From positions 44,822 to 108,821 of the forward strand of contig CAWESB010000019.1 in assembly GCA_963811635.1 (NCBI GenBank): a stretch of DNA of 64,000 bases. The letters run 5' to 3'. The DNA comes from JAIBJN01 sp963811635 (GTDB lineage: Bacteria > Actinomycetota > Thermoleophilia > Gaiellales > Gaiellaceae). Shown one piece after another: positions 58,874-64,000 of this stretch (positions within the stretch are counted from its first letter, which is position 1; each line of letters begins with the position of its first letter). The position numbers were made by a program, and so were the translations under genes. Below the pieces are notes generated by a model. The model was given only the letters and a program-made list of their open reading frames with translations. It made no database searches and was not told the origin of the DNA.

Positions 58874-59849
58874 TTGACCACGACGACCGTCGCGGCGGTG
58901 CAGGCCGCATACGTGCTGATGGACCGCGAGGCGACGCTGGATCGCGTCGAGAGCCTGGCGAGCGACGCCGCAGCGAAGGGAGCGGGCCTGGTCGTCTTTC
59001 CGGAGGCGTTCGTCCCGGGGACACCGATCTGGATCGACACGGTCCCGGTCTGGGACGGCGACCAGGCGTGGTTTGCGGCGCTCATGGACCAGGCGGTCGC
59101 CGTTCCCGGCCCGGCGACGGACCGCATGTGCGCGATCGCGCGGGATCTCGGTGTTTATCTCGTCGTGGGCATCGACGAGCGCGAGCCGAATGGGGGCACG
59201 ATCTACAACTCGCTGGTGTACATCTCGCCCGACGGCACGCTGCTCGGCAAGCACCGAAAGCTCATGCCGACCGGGTCCGAACGCACCGTGTGGGGAATGG
59301 GCGACGGTTCGATGCTCGAGGCCCATTCGACGCCCTTCGGACGCGTCGGCGGACTGATCTGCTGGGAGAACTACATGCCCCTCGCCCGCTTCTACATGTA
59401 CTCGCAGGGCGTCGACATCTGGCTCGCGCCGACGCTTGCCGTCGGCGACGCCTGGATCGCAACCATGCGCCACATCGCGCGCGAGGGCCGCTGCTACGTC
59501 ATCGGTGTCAACCCGTGCGTGCACGTCGACCAGATTCCCGCCGACTTCCCTGACCGTGAGCGCGTGTGGAGTACGGGACAAGGACGGCGAGTGGGTGGAG
59601 CCCGGCAACTCGGTCATTGTCGGGCCGAACGGGGAGATCGTCGCCGGGCCCGTCCGGCACGAGGAAGCGATCCTGACCGCCGAGCTCGACCTGACCGAGG
59701 TCCACGCCGCCCGGCGGATGTTCGACCCGGTCGGTCACTACCACCGGCCGGACGTGTTCCGACTGGCCGTCGACACCGCACCTCGGCCGGTCGTCACGAC
59801 CCTGTCGGGCGAGCTGAGCGGCGACTGGACGCGGCCGACCGGGGACTAG
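58874..59849 (+). CDS. nitrilase-family C-N hydrolase with an apparent frameshift
   Basis: The triad is intact in the first frame: Glu44 (VFPEAFVPG), Lys129 (HRKLMPTGSE) and Cys163 (GLICWENYMPL). The protein follows the nitrilase branch and would hydrolyse nitriles or amides. At 59575-59577 (GGG) the frame breaks after DFPDRERVWST. Dropping one G gives ...VWSTDKDGEWVEPGNSV and a normal 324-residue product ending at TAG 59849. TTG 58874 has GGAGGT 7 nt upstream. Either a recent mutation inactivates it or the G is a sequencing error, as suspected for murF. Confidence 0.82.
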
Positions 59850-60037
59850 CGCCGCTCGTTCCCGCGCTTGAAATTGCCCGTGACCCGGGCCATGAGCAGC
59901 TGCTCCGCCTCCTCGTCCGCGCCTTCGACCTCACGGAGGAAGCGCTCGGCGGGCACGCCGGCCAGCGTCGTCACAACCCGGCCTCGCCACGCGATGCGGA
60001 CGCGCCCGTCCTTGGTCGCCTGCCAGGCGAAGGTCAC
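59846..60037 (-). CDS. small hypothetical protein downstream of the histidine kinase
   Basis: A 63-residue protein from GTG 60037, overlapping the kinase stop by 4 nt (GTGA). It starts TFAWQATKDGRVRIAWRGRV and continues VTTLAGVPAERFLREVEGAD. Compact alpha/beta pattern, no motif recognised. Coupling to the kinase suggests related use. It overlaps the nitrilase stop on the opposite strand by 4 nt. Confidence 0.65.
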   Translation of the reverse strand: MTFAWQATKDGRVRIAWRGRVVTTLAGVPAERFLREVEGADEEAEQLLMARVTGNFKRGNERR

Positions 60038-61701
60038 GCGGACGGGAGCGGCAGTCGCACGGTGAACTTCGCGCCCGAGCCCGCTTCCGACTCGACGTCC
60101 AGCGTCCCGCCGTGCGCCTCGGCGATCGAGCGCGCGATGAAGAGACCGAGGCCGGCGCCCGGCTTGGAGCCGCCGCCCTGGCTGACGCGGCCGAACTTCT
60201 CGAAGATGAGCCGCTGCGACTCGACCGGGATGCCCGGGCCGTGGTCGCGGACGCTGACCGCGACGACGCCGTCCTCGTTGACTGCAGCGACCTCGACCTC
60301 GTCGCCGGTGACCGTGTACTTGACGGCGTTCGTGAGCAGGTTCCAGAGCAGCTGGCGCAGGCGCTCGCGGTCGCCCTGGACAGGCGGGAGCGTCGGCGGC
60401 ATGCGCGTCGTCACGCGCACCTCATCCTGGCCGAGCGAGACGACCGCGGCGGTCTCGCGCACGAGCTCCTCGACGTTGACCGCGTCGAACGCGTACGGGA
60501 ACGTGCCCGCTTCGATGCGCGAGGTGTCGAGCACGTCTCCGACCAGGTCGGCCAGGCGCGAGGTCTCGCTCTCGATCAGGCCCAGGAAGGACTCTCGCTG
60601 CTCCTGCGTGAGCTCGCGCCAGCGGCGGTTGAGCGTCTGCGCGCAACCGATCACGGACGCCATCGGCGCGCGCAGCTCGTGGGAGACCATGGAGACGAAG
60701 TCGGCGCGGAGAGCAGAGAGCCGGCGCAGCTCATTGAGCGCGCTGCGCTCCGCCTCGTAGACCCGGATGTTCTCGACGGCCACGGCGACCTGGTTGGCAA
60801 GCAGCATCACCATCTCCACCTCCTCGGAGGTGAAGGCCGGCCCGCCGTCGCGGGCGACCGTGAGCGTCCCGAGCACACCGTCTCCGAGCGCGAGCGGCGC
60901 CAGGACCTCCTCCCCGCCCTCGCCGCCGAGGAAGCCGCCCGAGTTGGCGAAGACGGTGTCGGCCTCGCCGGCGAGCTGGATCTCGAGCCGGTCGAAGGCG
61001 ACCATGCTCCGGAGCTCGCGCCGGAAGGCGGCAAATGCCTCGCCCTGGTCGAGCGACGAGCCAAGCGCGCGGCCGGCGCGGTTGACGGCCTCGAGCACGT
61101 CCGCACGGTGACCGAGGCGGTCGCGAAGGTCCTCGGCCTCGGCGGCGCGCGCCTCGGCCAGCGCCGTCTCCGCGCGCAGGCGGTCGACGAGCCAGCCGAC
61201 GACCAGGCCGATGAGGATCTGGAGCCCGAAGGGAAGCGTGACGTGGTCGAAGTCGAACGGCGGCGGCCCGAACTCCTCGGCGCGCCACCACTCGGCGAGG
61301 AAGATCAGCGGCAGGACGACCACCGGCACGATCACGCCGCCCTTCTTCCCGTAGCGCAGCGCGCCCTCGATCACGGGGATATAGAGGATCCCCCAGGCCG
61401 GCGTGCTCGGCTCGAAGGTGTAGACGAAGACGAAGGCGTAGACGATCGCCGTGTCGAAGGCCAGCGCGAGAAACCCGATCCGGCCCAGGGCCTTGCGGTC
61501 GAGGTCCCGGCGCGCGAGCCAGTAGAACGCAATCGCGCCGAGCGTCAGCGCAGCGGCCGTCGCCCAGGCCCAGCGCTCGTAGCCGGGCGGGTGCTCGTCC
61601 CCGACGACCGCGACCTCGAACGCGGCGAAGGGAACGGCGAAGACGCGCACCCACGCGATCCAGATCTCAGTGCGCCGCAGGCGCTCCAGCTCCGCGCTCA
61701 C
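60034..61701 (-). CDS. membrane histidine kinase with GAF domain
   Basis: A 555-residue kinase. About five or six membrane segments occupy residues 15-172, followed by a short coiled coil (LRAETALAEARAAEAEDLRD) and a GAF domain (about 200-310). HisKA has His341 in VSMVSHELRAPMAS, and the HATPase has QLLWNLLTNAVKYT, DHGPGIP and GAGLGLFIARSI. No response-regulator gene is next to it. GTG 61701 overlaps the queG stop (GTGA). Confidence 0.91.
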   Translation of the reverse strand: MSAELERLRRTEIWIAWVRVFAVPFAAFEVAVVGDEHPPGYERWAWATAAALTLGAIAFYWLARRDLDRKALGRIGFLALAFDTAIVYAFVFVYTFEPSTPAWGILYIPVIEGALRYGKKGGVIVPVVVLPLIFLAEWWRAEEFGPPPFDFDHVTLPFGLQILIGLVVGWLVDRLRAETALAEARAAEAEDLRDRLGHRADVLEAVNRAGRALGSSLDQGEAFAAFRRELRSMVAFDRLEIQLAGEADTVFANSGGFLGGEGGEEVLAPLALGDGVLGTLTVARDGGPAFTSEEVEMVMLLANQVAVAVENIRVYEAERSALNELRRLSALRADFVSMVSHELRAPMASVIGCAQTLNRRWRELTQEQRESFLGLIESETSRLADLVGDVLDTSRIEAGTFPYAFDAVNVEELVRETAAVVSLGQDEVRVTTRMPPTLPPVQGDRERLRQLLWNLLTNAVKYTVTGDEVEVAAVNEDGVVAVSVRDHGPGIPVESQRLIFEKFGRVSQGGGSKPGAGLGLFIARSIAEAHGGTLDVESEAGSGAKFTVRLPLPSA

Positions 61702-62702
61702 TCGGCCTCCTCCACGAGTCTGGCGAGCGCCCACTCGGCGTGCTCGCGGAGCAGCTGGTCGTCGCCCTCGGCATACGGGCGTACGGCTTCCATCAGGCTT
61801 CTATCGGCCGAGTTGCCCGCTGCGACGAGAGCATTTCTCCGCAGATAGCGGGAGTCGTTGCGCGGGAAGTAGAGGCGCGCGTAGCGGTCGCGCAGCTCCT
61901 CGCCCGGCGAGCGCAGCCAGTCGGCCAGCGACACGACCGGCTCCGCGCCCTCGGGCGGCCGCTCGCCGGCCCGCCTCTTTTCGATCCCGCGGTTCCAGGG
62001 GCACACGTCCTGGCAGATGTCGCACCCGTAGACCTGGGCGCCCAGCTCGGCGCGGTACGGCTCCGGCACGGGCTCGGGGGACTGCGTCCAGTAGGACAGG
62101 CACTTCGTGGAGTCGACGACGCCGGGCTCGTCGAGCGCGCCCGTCGGACAGGCCTCGATGCAGAGGGTGCAGGAGCCGCAGTCGAGCTCGAGCGGGGCGC
62201 GCGGCTCGATCTCCACGTCCGTGACGAGCGCGCCGAGCACGACCCACGAGCCGTGCGTCCGCGTGATCAGCATGGTGTTCTTGCCGTAGAAGCCGACGCC
62301 GCCGCGCACGGCGCCCTCGCGGTCGACGTGCTGGTTCGCGTCCACCAGCACGCGGTAGCTCCCACCCAGGCGCTCGCCGAGCGCCTCGAGCTTCTCGCGC
62401 AGGAGGGCGTAGTGGTCGGCCCAGGTGTAGCGCGGGAGCCGCCCCTCCCCCGTGCCGGCCTCCGGGCCGGGCGCGTAGTAGCAGAGCGCGGCGGCGACGA
62501 CCGTCCGCGCGCCCTCGAGGAGCGTCTCCGGATGGCAGGAGACCTCCGGCTGGGCCATCGTGAAGCGCATGTCGGCGAAGAGGCCGCGTTCGCGGCGCTC
62601 GCGGATCGTGCGCTCGGTCTCGGCGTAGGGCTCGGCGGCCGCGGCCCCGACGACGTCGATCCCGAGCTCTTCCCCCAGCAGGGCGAGCTCGGCGCTCGTC
62701 AT
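61698..62702 (-). CDS. queG: epoxyqueuosine reductase
   Basis: A 334-residue cobalamin- and iron-sulfur-dependent enzyme for the last step of queuosine synthesis. It has GVGFYGKNTMLITRTHGSWV and the first cluster motif CGSCTLCIEACPTGAL. The second set is CLSYW then YGCDICQDVCPWNRGIEK. A HEAT-like end (SRYLRRNALVAAGNSADRSL) completes the family pattern. ATG 62702 is the start. It complements queA and tgt elsewhere in the window. Confidence 0.94.
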   Translation of the reverse strand: MTSAELALLGEELGIDVVGAAAAEPYAETERTIRERRERGLFADMRFTMAQPEVSCHPETLLEGARTVVAAALCYYAPGPEAGTGEGRLPRYTWADHYALLREKLEALGERLGGSYRVLVDANQHVDREGAVRGGVGFYGKNTMLITRTHGSWVVLGALVTDVEIEPRAPLELDCGSCTLCIEACPTGALDEPGVVDSTKCLSYWTQSPEPVPEPYRAELGAQVYGCDICQDVCPWNRGIEKRRAGERPPEGAEPVVSLADWLRSPGEELRDRYARLYFPRNDSRYLRRNALVAAGNSADRSLMEAVRPYAEGDDQLLREHAEWALARLVEEAE

Positions 62703-62732
62703 CTTGCGGCCAAGGTAGCACCCTCGCCGCGA

Positions 62733-62738
62733 TACGAT
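62733..62738 (+). promoter_or_regulatory. -10 element implying a leaderless start
   Basis: TACGAT ends exactly 6 nt before the GTG at 62745 and no ribosome-binding site is visible. The same 6-nt arrangement is seen at the cupin gene at 25715. Confidence 0.4.
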
Positions 62739-62744
62739 CGCGCG

Positions 62745-63725
62745 GTGAAGGCGATCCGCATCCACGAGGACGGCGGTCCCGAGGTCCTCAGGTACGAGGA
62801 GGCTCCCGACCCGAGTCCCGCGCCGGGCGAGGTCCTGATCGGCCTCAAGGCCGCTTCGCTGAACCACCTCGACATCTGGCTCCGCCGTGGACTCCCCTCC
62901 GCGCCGAAGCCACGGATCCTCGGCGCCGACGGCGCCGGCGTCGTCGTGGGCCTCGGCGAGGGCGTCGACCGCTTCACCGAGGGCGACGAGGTCGTGATCA
63001 ATCCCGGCCTCGACGAGGGGGCCAAGATCGTCGGCGAGCACATGGACGGGACCCACGCGGAGCTCATCACCCTCCCGGCGGAGTACGTCTATCCACTTCC
63101 GGACGGCCTCTCGTTCGAGGAGTCGGCCGCGTTCCCTCTCGTCTTCGAGACCGCCTACCGCATGCTCGTCACGCGCGCCGGGCTGCAGGAGGGCGAGTGG
63201 GTGTTCGTCTGGGGGATCGGAAGCGGGGTGGCGACCGCCTCGCTGCAGATCGCCAAGGCGCTCGGCGCCCGCGTGATCGTGACCTCGTCCAGCGACGAGA
63301 AGCTCGAGCGGGCCCGCGAGCTCGGGGCCGACGCGACGGTCAACCACGCCGAGGCCGACGTCGCCGCGGCGGTGCGCGAGGCCACCGACCGACACGGTGC
63401 CGACATCGTCGTCGAGCACGTCGGCGAGTCGACGTGGAAGACCTCGCTCCAGGTCGCCGCGGCAGGCGCGCGGGTGACCGTCTGCGGCGCGACGAGCGGG
63501 CCGAACCCACCGGCCAACCTCCATCGCATCTGGTGGAAGCAGCTCACCGTCCTCGGCTCGACCATGGGGACGCAGGAGGACTTCCGGGGCGTCTACGACC
63601 TCGTCTCGAGCGGACGCGCGAAGCCGGTCGTCGACCGTGTCTTCCCGCTCGAGGAGGCGGCGGCCGCGCACGAGCACCTCGAGGCCGGTCGCCAGCTCGG
63701 CAAGGTCGTCCTCAAGATCGGATAG
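62745..63725 (+). CDS. MDR-family alcohol dehydrogenase / quinone oxidoreductase
   Basis: A 326-residue medium-chain dehydrogenase. It starts VKAIRIHEDGGPEVLRYEEA and has the Zn-ADH-like GADGAGVVVGLGEGVDRF. The nucleotide fold is WVFVWGIGSGVATASLQIAK, and LEEAAAAHEHLEAGRQLGKV ends the protein. The catalytic-zinc Cys and the Cys-rich structural loop of zinc ADHs are absent (position reads NHLDIW), so it fits the zinc-free quinone-oxidoreductase branch. Start GTG 62745, probably leaderless. Divergent from queG. Confidence 0.88.
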   Translation: MKAIRIHEDGGPEVLRYEEAPDPSPAPGEVLIGLKAASLNHLDIWLRRGLPSAPKPRILGADGAGVVVGLGEGVDRFTEGDEVVINPGLDEGAKIVGEHMDGTHAELITLPAEYVYPLPDGLSFEESAAFPLVFETAYRMLVTRAGLQEGEWVFVWGIGSGVATASLQIAKALGARVIVTSSSDEKLERARELGADATVNHAEADVAAAVREATDRHGADIVVEHVGESTWKTSLQVAAAGARVTVCGATSGPNPPANLHRIWWKQLTVLGSTMGTQEDFRGVYDLVSSGRAKPVVDRVFPLEEAAAAHEHLEAGRQLGKVVLKIG

Positions 63726-63732
63726 CCCCGCG

Positions 63733-63936
63733 CTACAGGAGGATCCGCCGCGCGACCGCGTGGGGGCAGCCCGCGGCGACGAGCCTGCGTGCCTCGCCGA
63801 GGTCGACGGGCGCCTTCGTCAGCGCCGAGGCGTCGTTGGGGCTGAACCCGAGCGCGAGGAGCTGAGACCGCCGCCAGCGCCGCACCCTCGTTGGCTCGGG
63901 GAGCCCTGACCGCCGCGCCTGCACTTTCTCGCCCAT
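63733..63936 (-). CDS. hypothetical protein, 67 residues
   Basis: ATG 63936 begins MGEKVQARRSGLPEPTRVRR. The later part, LLALGFSPNDASALTKAPVD and LVAAGCPHAVARRILL, resembles a small helical family seen in actinobacteria, from memory. No catalytic motif. It converges with the MDR gene 7 nt away. Confidence 0.6.
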   Translation of the reverse strand: MGEKVQARRSGLPEPTRVRRWRRSQLLALGFSPNDASALTKAPVDLGEARRLVAAGCPHAVARRILL

Positions 63937-64000
63937 GGCTAAGAGTGTGTGCAGGACGCGCGCACGAGACACCGCCGAAGGGCGTGTCCGCACCTCGCCG

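Overview
This 64 kb window is a GC-rich chromosomal segment from an actinobacterium-like organism. Several features fit a deep-branching actinobacterial lineage such as Thermoleophilia (inference; no marker gene was compared). GTG and TTG starts are frequent, stop/start overlaps of 1-4 nt are common, and there is a complete mra/mur/fts division cluster without ftsA. murE carries the meso-diaminopimelate DNPR motif, and pafB and pafC are fused. Unlike most actinobacteria, the window also carries queuosine genes (queA, tgt, queG) and one fused secDF.

Layout. 0-0.5 kb: 3' end of rlmN. 0.6-6.5 kb (minus): a glycine-cleavage operon gcvT-gcvH-gcvPA-gcvPB continuing without a gap into HEAT-repeat, cupin and ankyrin genes. 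6.6-8 kb: tryptophanase. 8-22.9 kb (minus): mraZ-rsmH-ftsL-ftsI-murE-murF-mraY-murD-ftsW-murG-murC-murB-ftsQ-ftsZ, headed by four GTGG boxes at exact 10-bp spacing (probable MraZ operator). murF shows an apparent one-base frameshift. 23-32 kb: small metabolic and repair genes: a PfkB-type kinase, an ECF sigma factor coupled to an alkylguanine-DNA alkyltransferase, hydantoinase/oxoprolinase A and B, a CGNR regulator with a divergent cupin, an HhH-GPD glycosylase, and AzlC/AzlD.

32-38.6 kb is an accessory-looking island. It has an exported LVIVD-repeat protein bracketed by near-identical hairpins. Next to it lie the 3' remnant of an LVIVD paralogue and the 3' remnant of a response regulator whose intact copy is 3 kb away. 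Further on are a repetitive Pro/Ala/Glu-rich exported protein broken at a C-tract, and an orphan LuxR-type regulator with Glu at the phospho-acceptor position. The island also holds a compact module of a small HTH gene, inverted-repeat operators, a divergent promoter, a structured ~200-nt leader and three overlapping tiny ORFs. That module is my best candidate for an undescribed system.

38.9-49.7 kb (mostly minus): UbiB-family kinase, phasin-like protein, secDF, yajC, tgt, queA, and a PhoB-like two-component pair. 49.8-64 kb: small zinc-binding and GAF proteins, 3-hydroxyacyl-CoA dehydrogenase, aldehyde dehydrogenase, zinc-ribbon proteins (one ending in a SPOR-like domain), and a gene behind a palindrome-rich promoter. 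These are followed by dinB divergent from fused pafBC, a frameshifted nitrilase, a GAF histidine kinase, queG, an MDR oxidoreductase and a short hypothetical gene.

I saw no rRNA, tRNA, CRISPR array or transposase. Two apparent single-base insertions in G-runs (murF and the nitrilase gene) should make readers cautious about indel errors in the assembly.
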